DNA of 64,000 bases, taken from an uncultured Dehalococcoidia bacterium. GTDB lineage: Bacteria > Chloroflexota > Dehalococcoidia > Lucifugimonadales > JADFKI01. How positions within the stretch are numbered: the stretch's first letter is position 1; the number at the start of each line of letters is the position of its first letter. The DNA lies in assembly GCA_958295865.1 (NCBI GenBank), contig CATQHF010000006.1, positions 124,001 through 188,000 of the forward strand. Direction: 5' to 3'. Both the position numbers and the translations under genes were made by a program. Under the pieces are notes generated by a model, which worked only from the letters and a program-made list of their open reading frames with translations, did no database searches and was not told where the DNA came from. This document shows positions 52,173 to 60,019 of the stretch, piece after piece.

Positions 52173-53326
52173 ACCGCATCGCCCTTGTCAGCAGCGACGA
52201 AAGCGTGCGCGTGGCAAGCCCGGAAGCGCCGGGCATACCGCACTCGGCAATATCGTCGCGCGGGCAGCGCTGCGCCTGGCCCACATGGTCACCCGACGGC
52301 GAGGCGCTGGTATATTCCGCGTATCCTGCCGCCGCCAGCAATGGACATGGCGCTTTCAGGATAGTATCGCGCCCTCCCGGAGAACCCGCAACATCGCTCT
52401 ATGTCAACGAGCCGGGCACCGATGCCATAGCGCAGCACACGCCCCACTACATGATGTGGTCGCCCGATGGCGCTAAGCTCGCGTTCGTCGCTCAGACGCT
52501 ATCATCGGGACTTTCGCTCTTCGTCAGCGATGCCGCCGGCTCAGGCGCGCCCGTGCGCCTGCTGGACGGAGGTCCCCTCTTTTTCTGCTGGTCAAGCGAC
52601 TCCCGTCGCATCCTGGCGCACTCCCGCGAGCTGCACTACCTCATAGACATCGACGCCCCGACGCCCGCGCAAGTGCCGGTCGTATCCCTCGGCTATCAAG
52701 CGCCGTCGGTCAGCCCGAGCGATGGGCGCGTTGCCATCTGCGGCGAACTCTCCGAAACGAAGCAGGGCATACTCATCGCCAATTTCGACGGCGGCGCGGA
52801 GATGGTCGACGAGGTTGAAGGCGCAGTCAGCTTCTCTTGGCGACCCGATGGCGTGAATCTCGCCGTCGCCCGCGACTTGGACCGCGGCGGCGGCTACTAC
52901 GGACGGCTTGCGCTGATTGATGTTGCCACATCCTCCCAGCGCACCCTGCTTGAAGAGCCGCTTCTCTGCTTCTTCTGGTCACCCGACGGCTCCAAGATCG
53001 CCTACATCGCGCCCTCGGATGACGCGCAAGGTTCGGTGCGCTGGGGCATACTCGATTTGGAATCGGGCGACAGACGCTATACCGTCGACTTCATGCCCAG
53101 CCGCGAACAGCTTACGATGTTCATGTTCTTCGACCAGTACAGCCAATCCCACAGGCTCTGGTCGCCGGACAGCCGCAAGCTGCTGTTCACCGGCGTACTA
53201 GGTCGGCGTCAGGTTCGCGCTCCCCTGCCCGACAGCGGCGCGTCCGTCATCTACATCGCAGACGCCGACGGCAACGCCGAACCCACGCCGGTCGGCACAG
53301 GCTCCATTGCCGTCTGGTCGGTGTAG
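52169..53326 (+). CDS. TolB-like beta-propeller protein
   Basis: This 385-residue protein has repeats of the WD40-like PD40/TolB type: WSPDGEALVYSAY, WSPDGAKLAFVAQ, WSSDSRRILA, WRPDGVNLAVA, WSPDGSKIAYIA and WSPDSRKLLFTG. It should form a six- or seven-bladed propeller. There is no signal peptide, so it is probably cytosolic, unlike TolB. The GTG at 52169 overlaps the exonuclease stop by four bases, pointing to coupled translation and a linked function. Confidence 0.85.
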   Translation: MNRIALVSSDESVRVASPEAPGIPHSAISSRGQRCAWPTWSPDGEALVYSAYPAAASNGHGAFRIVSRPPGEPATSLYVNEPGTDAIAQHTPHYMMWSPDGAKLAFVAQTLSSGLSLFVSDAAGSGAPVRLLDGGPLFFCWSSDSRRILAHSRELHYLIDIDAPTPAQVPVVSLGYQAPSVSPSDGRVAICGELSETKQGILIANFDGGAEMVDEVEGAVSFSWRPDGVNLAVARDLDRGGGYYGRLALIDVATSSQRTLLEEPLLCFFWSPDGSKIAYIAPSDDAQGSVRWGILDLESGDRRYTVDFMPSREQLTMFMFFDQYSQSHRLWSPDSRKLLFTGVLGRRQVRAPLPDSGASVIYIADADGNAEPTPVGTGSIAVWSV

Positions 53327-53431
53327 CCTGCCCCGTGTTCCCTTTACCCTGTTCATCCAAATATGCCCGCGTTTGACGCCTCACTCTATTGGTGATAAGT
53401 ATAGGCTCATTCGGTTTCGGGGGTTTATCGT

Positions 53432-54979
53432 TTGCTCGCCAAATCTACCACTTGCGCTGTCGTTGGTCTGGAAGGCTTTATCGTTCAGGTCGAGGTTGAC
53501 ATCTCGCCGGGGCTGCCCAAGTTCACTATCGTCGGCTTGCCGGACGCGGCGGTTCAGGAGGCGCGGGAGCGTGTGCGCGCCGCGATACGCAACTCCGGCT
53601 GTGAGTTCCCGATGCGCCGCATCACCGCGAACATGGCGCCCGCCGACCTGCCCAAGGCAGGGCCCGCTTACGACCTGCCGATTGCGCTGGCATTGCTGAT
53701 TAGCTCGGGGCAGCTCCCGCCCGCGCCCGCGTCTGCCATGTACCTCGGAGAACTCTCGCTCGATGGCGCGCTGCGGCACACCAACGGCATACTGTCCATG
53801 GTGGCGGTGGCGCGCGATGAGGGCTTCGAGTCCGTGTTCGTGCCCGCCTGCGACTCGGGTGAGGCGGCGCTGGTCGAGGACATTCGCGTCTTCCCTGTGG
53901 AGACGCTTGGTCATCTAGTGCGGCATCTGCGCGAGGAAAATCGAATTGAGCCGGTGGCGGAGGATGTTTCGGGTGCGAACAGCCGCGCGCAACGGCAGAG
54001 CGCGAGCGTCCGCGTCGGCAGGGATGTTGACCTCGCCGATGTGCGCGGACAGGAGCACGCCAAGCGCGCGCTTGAAGTCGCAGCCGCGGGCGGCCACAAC
54101 CTGCTGATGACCGGCCCGCCCGGCAGCGGCAAGACGCTGCTTGCGCGCGCCATCCCGTCCATCATGCCCACTATGACCTATGAAGAAGCCATAGATGTTA
54201 CCAAGATTTACAGCGTGAGCGGGCTGCTCTCCGCCGCATCGCCGTTCATAGATGAACGCCCGTTCCGCGCGCCTCACTACACCATATCCAACGCCGGACT
54301 GGTTGGCGGCGGCAGAATCCCGCGACCGGGTGAGGTAACGCTGAGCCATCGCGGTGTGCTGTTCCTGGACGAACTGCCTGAGTTCGGACGCAGTGTCCTT
54401 GAGGTGCTGCGGCAGCCCATCGAAGACAGCGTCGTAACTATCAGCCGCGCGCAAGGCACTATCAGTTACCCGGCGAACTTCATGCTCGTCGCCGCGCGCA
54501 ACCCGTGTCCCTGCGGCTACCTCAACGACACCGCGAAGCAGTGCGTATGCAGACCGAGCGAGATTTCGCGTTACAGCCAGCGTATCAGCGGCCCACTGCT
54601 AGACCGCATCGACCTGTTCGTCGATGTGCCGCGCGTAGAGTATGAGAAGCTGACGCGCCCCAGCGACGCAGAATGTTCTCAGCAGGTGCGGCGGCGTGTG
54701 GAGGCGGCAATCCACACCCAGCGCCGCCGTTTCGACGCCACCGATCTCGTGAACAACTCAGAGATGGGACCGAATGAAGTTTGGAACTTCTGCCGGATGG
54801 ACAATGCCGCCAAGGCGCTGATGCAGACGGCTATGAACCGCATGAACCTGTCCGCAAGAGGCTTTCATCGCATCCTCAAAGTGTCGCGCACAATCGCGGA
54901 CTTGTCGGGCGACGATGTCATCGAGGTGTCGCACCTCGCCGAAGCCCTCCAGTACAGACAGGCGGGCGAACTCGACTGA
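53432..54979 (+). CDS. comM: ComM/YifB-like AAA+ ATPase (Mg-chelatase-like)
   Basis: This 515-residue protein has an N-terminal Lon-like S5 fold domain (VDISPGLPKFTIVGLPDAAV), then an Mg-chelatase ChlI-type AAA+ domain with Walker A GPPGSGKT, Walker B VLFLDELPEF and the ARNPCPCGY segment. The C-terminal Mg_chelatase_C part (LSARGFHRILKVSRTIADL) is also present. ComM is a branch-migration helicase aiding integration of transformed DNA. The start is TTG at 53432, with no strong ribosome binding site. No other competence genes are near. Confidence 0.93.
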   Translation: MLAKSTTCAVVGLEGFIVQVEVDISPGLPKFTIVGLPDAAVQEARERVRAAIRNSGCEFPMRRITANMAPADLPKAGPAYDLPIALALLISSGQLPPAPASAMYLGELSLDGALRHTNGILSMVAVARDEGFESVFVPACDSGEAALVEDIRVFPVETLGHLVRHLREENRIEPVAEDVSGANSRAQRQSASVRVGRDVDLADVRGQEHAKRALEVAAAGGHNLLMTGPPGSGKTLLARAIPSIMPTMTYEEAIDVTKIYSVSGLLSAASPFIDERPFRAPHYTISNAGLVGGGRIPRPGEVTLSHRGVLFLDELPEFGRSVLEVLRQPIEDSVVTISRAQGTISYPANFMLVAARNPCPCGYLNDTAKQCVCRPSEISRYSQRISGPLLDRIDLFVDVPRVEYEKLTRPSDAECSQQVRRRVEAAIHTQRRRFDATDLVNNSEMGPNEVWNFCRMDNAAKALMQTAMNRMNLSARGFHRILKVSRTIADLSGDDVIEVSHLAEALQYRQAGELD

Positions 54980-55000
54980 AACGCTTGGCATCTAGGTTGT

Positions 55001-55149
55001 GGGGGCATTTGCGTCATTCCCGTGAAAACGGGGATCCAGAATATCAGAATGTAGGCATTTCTCATATTTCGGGCTATCTCAAAACACTGGATTCCTGCTT
55101 TCGCAGGAATGACGGGATGAAAGCAGGAATGACGGGATGAAAAGTCGAA
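55001..55149. repeat. Dispersed two-hairpin repeat (copy 2)
   Basis: The segment repeats the arrangement of 26878-27013: GTGGGGGCATTTGCGTCATTC, CCCGTGAAAACGGGGATCCAG, then the hairpin ATTCCTGCTTTCGCAGGAAT and GATGAAAAGTCGAAATG. Here the GCAGGAATGACGGGATGAAA end is duplicated. It lies between the converging comM and VTT-domain genes. Confidence 0.75.
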
Positions 55150-55198
55150 ATGTCCACAGAGCCTAACCGAAAGCGGACAATCCTGCCCGTCTTGTCCG

Positions 55199-55813
55199 CT
55201 ATGTAGCTTTGGCGGCGCGGCGGCGCAGGCGCGTAATCAGCAGATACAGCGCGAATGCCACGACAACCGCCACGCCGAACCCGATGCCAAGAATCAAGCC
55301 TCTGGTCTCCAGCAGTTCCAGCGCGTCTTGACCGAAGACGAGCGCCAGTCCTGCCCAGATGAACATCCGCGCGCCCCTGCCGACCAGCGATGCCAGTATG
55401 AACGGCTTTCTGTCCATGTCTATCGCGCCCGCGGTTATGGCGAATATCTTGTACGGCACGGGCGTAACGGCGGCGAACACGATAGCCCATGCGCCGTAAT
55501 TACGGAACAGTTCTTCAACCCGCTCCACCTTCTTCGCCGATACGAACTTGTAGAGGATTGGTCTGCCCAAGCGCTTGCCAAGCCAATGCCCTACCAGCGC
55601 GCCCACCACGGACGCAATCGTCACGACGGACGCGAATATCAGCGCCATATCGGGATTGAATATCGCCGCCGCCATGAGAATGGGATCGGGGGGAAAGGGC
55701 GAGATTATAGACTCTGTGAAGCTGACGACAAGCAGCACGCCGATTACCCATTCCCATTCGCTTTCGGCGAACTCCCAGAGCCAAGCGGACAAGTTGTGTA
55801 GCAGTTCAATCAT
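55199..55813 (-). CDS. VTT-domain (DedA/YqaA-like) membrane protein
   Basis: This 204-residue protein has about five membrane segments and a SNARE-associated/VTT signature: ESIISPFPPDPILMAAAIFN, GALVGHWLGKRLG and FAAVTPVPYKIFAITAGAIDM. The Arg residues of the re-entrant loops are partly replaced by Lys. The family acts on membrane lipids (flippase-like) or in envelope homeostasis. It is short like YqaA. It ends a minus-strand group but is separated from the pxp operon by 53 bases. Confidence 0.85.
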   Translation of the reverse strand: MIELLHNLSAWLWEFAESEWEWVIGVLLVVSFTESIISPFPPDPILMAAAIFNPDMALIFASVVTIASVVGALVGHWLGKRLGRPILYKFVSAKKVERVEELFRNYGAWAIVFAAVTPVPYKIFAITAGAIDMDRKPFILASLVGRGARMFIWAGLALVFGQDALELLETRGLILGIGFGVAVVVAFALYLLITRLRRRAAKAT

Positions 55814-55866
55814 ATATCAGGAACATTTCATTCGTGCGGAAGCGGTAATCCGTTGATCTTTTCCTT

Positions 55867-56916
55867 CTACAACCCGGCCATGCTCAGCACGCGCTCCACA
55901 TTCGCCGGGTCCGGCGTTATCTCGCCGCTGTCAACGCCCCGCATCACCTCGACGATGGCGGCGTTGACCGGCGTATGTACGCCCGCCTCGCGTCCCCGCG
56001 CCACTATGTAGCCGTTCATGAACGCCGTCTCGGTGCGCCGTCCCTTCGCCACATCCTGCCCCATCGACGACTTCCAGTCCGCCGCGCCCGGCTTCGGCAA
56101 CAACATGCCGTCCAGCTCTTCGTATATGTCGCCCTGGTCAGCATTTGCCCAGGTCTCAGCGGTAACCCCGCTGATTTTCTCGATGTCGTAGTTCAGCGCA
56201 AGCCCAACCTGCGCCGACTCCTTGGCAATCTGAATCTGTATCAGCCGCGTGCGCGGGTTCTCGGCGTAGCTTTGCGACCCCTGTCCGGTCATCGCGCCCA
56301 CAGGGTTGCCGATGGAGTTCGTCGTCAGTTTCGACCAGCGTTCTCCCCAGATATTCGAGGTGGCGCGCGAGCCGTCTATGCAGCTCAGCATCTCCGCAAT
56401 CTCTTCCACGCGCGGCGTGATTCTGCCGTGCAGTTCGCCGACGCGAAACACATCGTGGCCCCGGTCGCGCCCCGGCGTGCCTCCTCGCGTAACATGCGCC
56501 GGCTCCCACAGCGCCACCGTGATGCTGGACATCACGCAGCCTACCTGCCGTTCATAGCCTACGATGGACGCCGTAAGCTGGTCGTTCATGCAGTTCTGGC
56601 TGTTCACCACCACCCCGTCCGTGGCAAGCAGACGCTTGATGAAGTGGCTCGACCACTCCGTATCGTATGACTTCATGGCAAGGAAGATGATGTCAAACGG
56701 CTTTTGGAGCTGCCATGCGTCTGCCAGATGAACCGCGTTGACCGGAATGGTGAAGTCCCCCTGACTGCCGGACGCTCGCAGCCCCCCGTCGTTCATCGCG
56801 TCCACATGCTCGCCCCACATGTCTATCAGCGTTATGTCGTATCCTTCGCGTGTCAGGAATGCGCCGATGTAGCTGCCTGCCGCGCCCGCTCCGAATATGC
56901 CTATTCTCTTGGACAT
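55867..56916 (-). CDS. Ketopantoate reductase-like dehydrogenase
   Basis: This 349-residue protein starts with the dinucleotide motif IGIFGAGAAGSYIGAFLT, and LAMKSYDTEW matches the KxxxT-like region of ApbA/PanE. The C-terminal helical domain has KLTTNSIGNPVGAMTG, with the conserved Lys and Asn. It reduces a 2-oxo acid with NADPH, but true pantothenate synthesis is uncertain because the gene belongs to the 5-oxoprolinase transcript. It starts 14 bases after pxpC. Confidence 0.88.
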   Translation of the reverse strand: MSKRIGIFGAGAAGSYIGAFLTREGYDITLIDMWGEHVDAMNDGGLRASGSQGDFTIPVNAVHLADAWQLQKPFDIIFLAMKSYDTEWSSHFIKRLLATDGVVVNSQNCMNDQLTASIVGYERQVGCVMSSITVALWEPAHVTRGGTPGRDRGHDVFRVGELHGRITPRVEEIAEMLSCIDGSRATSNIWGERWSKLTTNSIGNPVGAMTGQGSQSYAENPRTRLIQIQIAKESAQVGLALNYDIEKISGVTAETWANADQGDIYEELDGMLLPKPGAADWKSSMGQDVAKGRRTETAFMNGYIVARGREAGVHTPVNAAIVEVMRGVDSGEITPDPANVERVLSMAGL

Positions 56917-56930
56917 CTGCCGCTCCTCGC

Positions 56931-58079
56931 CTAACTTAGCCGTCTGATGTTAATCTCGAACTCGAATGCCGCGCCGCCAACGGACGCCTTGCCCGTCTGA
57001 GTATGCCTGTCTTTTGCCGCTTTACCCCCGCTTGGCAACTTGATAGGTTCTCCATCGGCGTCAAGTATATCAAATACCTTGTCATTCAGAACAACCGCAA
57101 TCCGCGCCGCCGCGCTTGACGAGCGCCTGATACGGTTCAGCAGCGCCTCTTGACTGCGATACGCATCTTGCGCCTCTTCCACCGATACCGCTCTGAACCT
57201 GAAGCTGTGTCCCGGCATCGCCTGCGCCACCCTGCTTATGTCCGTGCTGATGACCGTCGCTATTTTCGTGTAGCCGCCGGTCGTGCCCCGGTCTGCCAGC
57301 AGGATGATGGGTTGACCATTGCCCGGAACCTGTATCGCGCCCAGCGGCGTGCCGTCCGATATGACATCCGCGCCGTCGGCATGCTCTATCGGCTCGCCCT
57401 CGAGCCGGTATCCCATCCGGTCGGAATAGATGGATACGCCGTAGGTCGAGTTTAGGAAGGTGTCTATGCCCGCCTGCGTAAAAGCCGCATGCTGAGGCCC
57501 CAGCACCACGCGAAGCTCTTGTTCGCCGCCGTACTTGGGAATCGCCTCAGCGGGAAATCGGAGATTTGCGCTTTTGCCCGCCTCCACCGCATCGAAGGCG
57601 TGGAGAATGTCGCCCGCGCGCAGCTGCCTGCCCTCCATGCCGCCGATGCCAGCCTTCATATAGGTTGCGCGGCTGCCCATTATCACAGGCACATCGATGC
57701 CGCCCGCGACCGACAGATACGCGCGCATGCCGTCCTGTGGCTGGCGAAACTCAAGAGCGCTGCCCTCTGTAACGCTCACCGCCTGCCACATCGGGATCGG
57801 TTTGCCATCCAGCAGCGGCGACACATCCGCGCCCGTAATCGCGACGCGCGTATCCGCGAGCAGTTTGACGCGCGGCCCCAGCACCGTCGCTTCTATCCCT
57901 GCCGCGCCGTCCTCATTTCCCAGCAGGGCGTTCGCGGCGCGCAGCGCGAAGCCGTCCATCGCCCCCGCAGTGGGCATGCCAAATCGCTGATAGCCGTACC
58001 GCCCCCTATCCTGAATAGTGGACAGCATCCCCGGCTGAACGATTGCCAGCGTCGGCTTGCTTCCTGTGCCGCGTGTCAT
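56931..58079 (-). CDS. pxpC: 5-oxoprolinase subunit C
   Basis: This 382-residue protein belongs to the biotin-dependent carboxyltransferase (KipA/PxpC) family: PGMLSTIQDRGRYGYQRFGMP at the start, YLSVAGGIDVPVIMGSRATY, and HADGADVISDGTPLGAIQVPGNGQPIILLADRGTTGGYTKIATV in two parts. With PxpA and PxpB it hydrolyses 5-oxoproline to glutamate using ATP. The ATG at 58079 overlaps the pxpB stop by one base, so the longer frame to 58259 is rejected. Confidence 0.93.
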   Translation of the reverse strand: MTRGTGSKPTLAIVQPGMLSTIQDRGRYGYQRFGMPTAGAMDGFALRAANALLGNEDGAAGIEATVLGPRVKLLADTRVAITGADVSPLLDGKPIPMWQAVSVTEGSALEFRQPQDGMRAYLSVAGGIDVPVIMGSRATYMKAGIGGMEGRQLRAGDILHAFDAVEAGKSANLRFPAEAIPKYGGEQELRVVLGPQHAAFTQAGIDTFLNSTYGVSIYSDRMGYRLEGEPIEHADGADVISDGTPLGAIQVPGNGQPIILLADRGTTGGYTKIATVISTDISRVAQAMPGHSFRFRAVSVEEAQDAYRSQEALLNRIRRSSSAAARIAVVLNDKVFDILDADGEPIKLPSGGKAAKDRHTQTGKASVGGAAFEFEINIRRLS

Positions 58080-58810
58080 TATGGCAGCGCTTCTTCCGTC
58101 ATCCGGTATTCGCCGGATTCCACTTGTCGCAATATCTCGTCGTACTCCGCCCGCGCGCCAATCGGCACGAAGCGCACATAGTCGCCCGCGTTGAGTAGCA
58201 CAGGCGGTTCGCGTTCCGGGTCGAACAGTTTCAGCGGTGTCCTGCCAATCAGCTGCCACCCGCCAGGGCTGACCATCGGATACACTCCCGTCTGGCTCTC
58301 GGCTATGCCCACTGCGCCCGCCGGAATCTCTGTGCGCGGCGATTCCAAGCGCGGCGTCGCCAGGCGTTCATCAAGCCCGCCAAGATACGCAAATCCGGGG
58401 CTGAAGCCCATCATGTACACCAGATAATCCGTGCCGCTGTGAAGCCTGACTACTTCCCGCTCATCGATTCCGGCGTACCGCGCCACGAAACCGATGTCGG
58501 CTCCCATCTCGCCGCCGTACAATGTCGGAATATGCACGACGCGCCGACTGCTGAGGCCAGTCTCGTCGGCGTTCTGCAAGAGTTCCTCGATGCCTACTTG
58601 CAGCTCTGCTAGGGTGATTTCGAGCGGGTCATAATACGCCAGCACCGAGCGATATGTCGGCAGAAAGTCGAACACGCCGGGGATGCTGCCCATTTCGAGC
58701 GCGTCGCTCAGGCTGCGGACCTTGCGGTTTATCTCCGGGCTGATGGCGTCGCCAAGCTCCACGACGAGCGCGGTGTCGCCGGCGGGCAGGAACAGCGGCT
58801 TGTCGTACAT
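58079..58810 (-). CDS. pxpB: 5-oxoprolinase subunit B
   Basis: This 243-residue KipI-like (cyclophilin-like) subunit has GDTALVVELGDAI, TLAELQVGIEELL, and the hallmark YMMGFSPGFAYLGGLD, then AGAVGIAESQTGVYPMVSPGGWQLIGRTP. It works with PxpC. The ATG at 58810 overlaps the pxpA stop by one base (TGATG), which fixes the start. Confidence 0.94.
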   Translation of the reverse strand: MYDKPLFLPAGDTALVVELGDAISPEINRKVRSLSDALEMGSIPGVFDFLPTYRSVLAYYDPLEITLAELQVGIEELLQNADETGLSSRRVVHIPTLYGGEMGADIGFVARYAGIDEREVVRLHSGTDYLVYMMGFSPGFAYLGGLDERLATPRLESPRTEIPAGAVGIAESQTGVYPMVSPGGWQLIGRTPLKLFDPEREPPVLLNAGDYVRFVPIGARAEYDEILRQVESGEYRMTEEALP

Positions 58811-59574
58811 CAAAACATCTTGCCTAGCGGAAGGATTTCCACGCCCGCGCCCTCCAGTTCGCGCTTGAGCGCAGCCGCCATATCCACCGCGCCGGGCGTA
58901 TCCCCGTGCAGGCACAGGCTGTCCGCTTGCACATCGATACGCTCACCGCCGATAGCCGTCGCCTTGCCCTCCGTAACCATCTGCAAGCTGCGCTCCACTA
59001 CCTCGCTCGTGTCATGAATCACGGAGCCGGGCTGCGATCGGGATACGAGCGTGCCATCGGCGTTCAGGGCGCGGTCGGCGAAGATTTCACGCGCAACCTT
59101 CAAGCCCATATCCTCCGCGATGTCCACCCACTGCGAACCGGCAAGCGCGACCAAAATCATCTCCGCGTCCAGTTCCAGTATGGACTCGCAGATGGCTTGC
59201 GCCAGCGATTCGTCGTTCACCGCCATGTTATACATCGCGCCGTGCGGCTTGACATGCTGGAGTTTCTTGTCAGCCGTGAACGCCTGGAGCGCGCCGACTT
59301 GGTATGTAACATCGTTCTTGGCTTCATCTGCCGACACGAGCATGTTGCGTCGCCCAAAGCCGTTCAGGTCGGGAAAGCTCGGATGCGCGCCAATGGCTAC
59401 GCCGTGCCGCGCCGCCAAGTCCACAGTGTGGCGCATCCACATCGGATCGCCGGCGTGAAATCCGCAGGCGATGTTGGCGGATGTGATGTGCTTGATGACT
59501 TCCTCGTCGAAGCCCATCTTGTACATCCCGAAACTCTCGCCCATGTCGCAGTTGAAGTCGATTTTAGCCGCCAT
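58810..59574 (-). CDS. pxpA: 5-oxoprolinase subunit A
   Basis: This 254-residue LamB/YcsF family protein has DFNCDMGESFGMYKMG, SANIACGFHAGDPMWM, VDLAARHGVAIGAHPSFPDL and VKPHGAMYNMA. It is the polysaccharide-deacetylase-like subunit of 5-oxoprolinase. The ATG at 59574 is used because GGGAG lies 5 bases upstream; a Met seven codons earlier is less likely. It is the first gene of the operon pxpA-B-C-panE-like. Confidence 0.95.
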   Translation of the reverse strand: MAAKIDFNCDMGESFGMYKMGFDEEVIKHITSANIACGFHAGDPMWMRHTVDLAARHGVAIGAHPSFPDLNGFGRRNMLVSADEAKNDVTYQVGALQAFTADKKLQHVKPHGAMYNMAVNDESLAQAICESILELDAEMILVALAGSQWVDIAEDMGLKVAREIFADRALNADGTLVSRSQPGSVIHDTSEVVERSLQMVTEGKATAIGGERIDVQADSLCLHGDTPGAVDMAAALKRELEGAGVEILPLGKMF

Positions 59575-60019
59575 GTCGCTCCCTTCTGTCAACACCGCCT
59601 ATCTCCCGCATCATACTTGGCTGCAATTATAGAACGTCGGCAAGTGTCTTGCCACTATTGAGGCATGGGCAACAGCCTTTCGCATTCAGAAGGCAAGCTT
59701 TTCGTCATTCCTGCGAAAGCAGGAATCCAGCGCGGTGTAGCGACAAAACCATCTGAAAGGAAACACTATCCGCATGGGCAACAGCCTTTCCCATCCCGTA
59801 AATCGTGTTCGTCTATGCAGTTCCCTTCAGCGCCGTCCCGAAATTCAGTGTTCAAGGTTCACATATTCGCTTGCCCTTAATGCTGTTGCAGTCGTAAGAT
59901 TGACGAATGGAACCGCCTCTTGCGCTTTCGGATGATGCTCAGGTGAGTTTTGCCGTATTCCATTAGTGGGTAAGCTGCCGCCAAGATGCTCTTTGCTGGC
60001 GCATTGGAAGGAGAATCGA
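59575..60019. other. Intergenic region with repeats
   Basis: This 445-base gap between divergent genes holds the hairpin ATTCCTGC-GAAA-GCAGGAAT (59707-59726) of the dispersed family. It also holds a direct repeat GCATGGGCAACAGCCTTTC (59663-59681 and 59772-59790) on either side of it. No gene is visible. AAGGAGAA just before 60020 is the ribosome binding site of the next gene. Confidence 0.5.
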
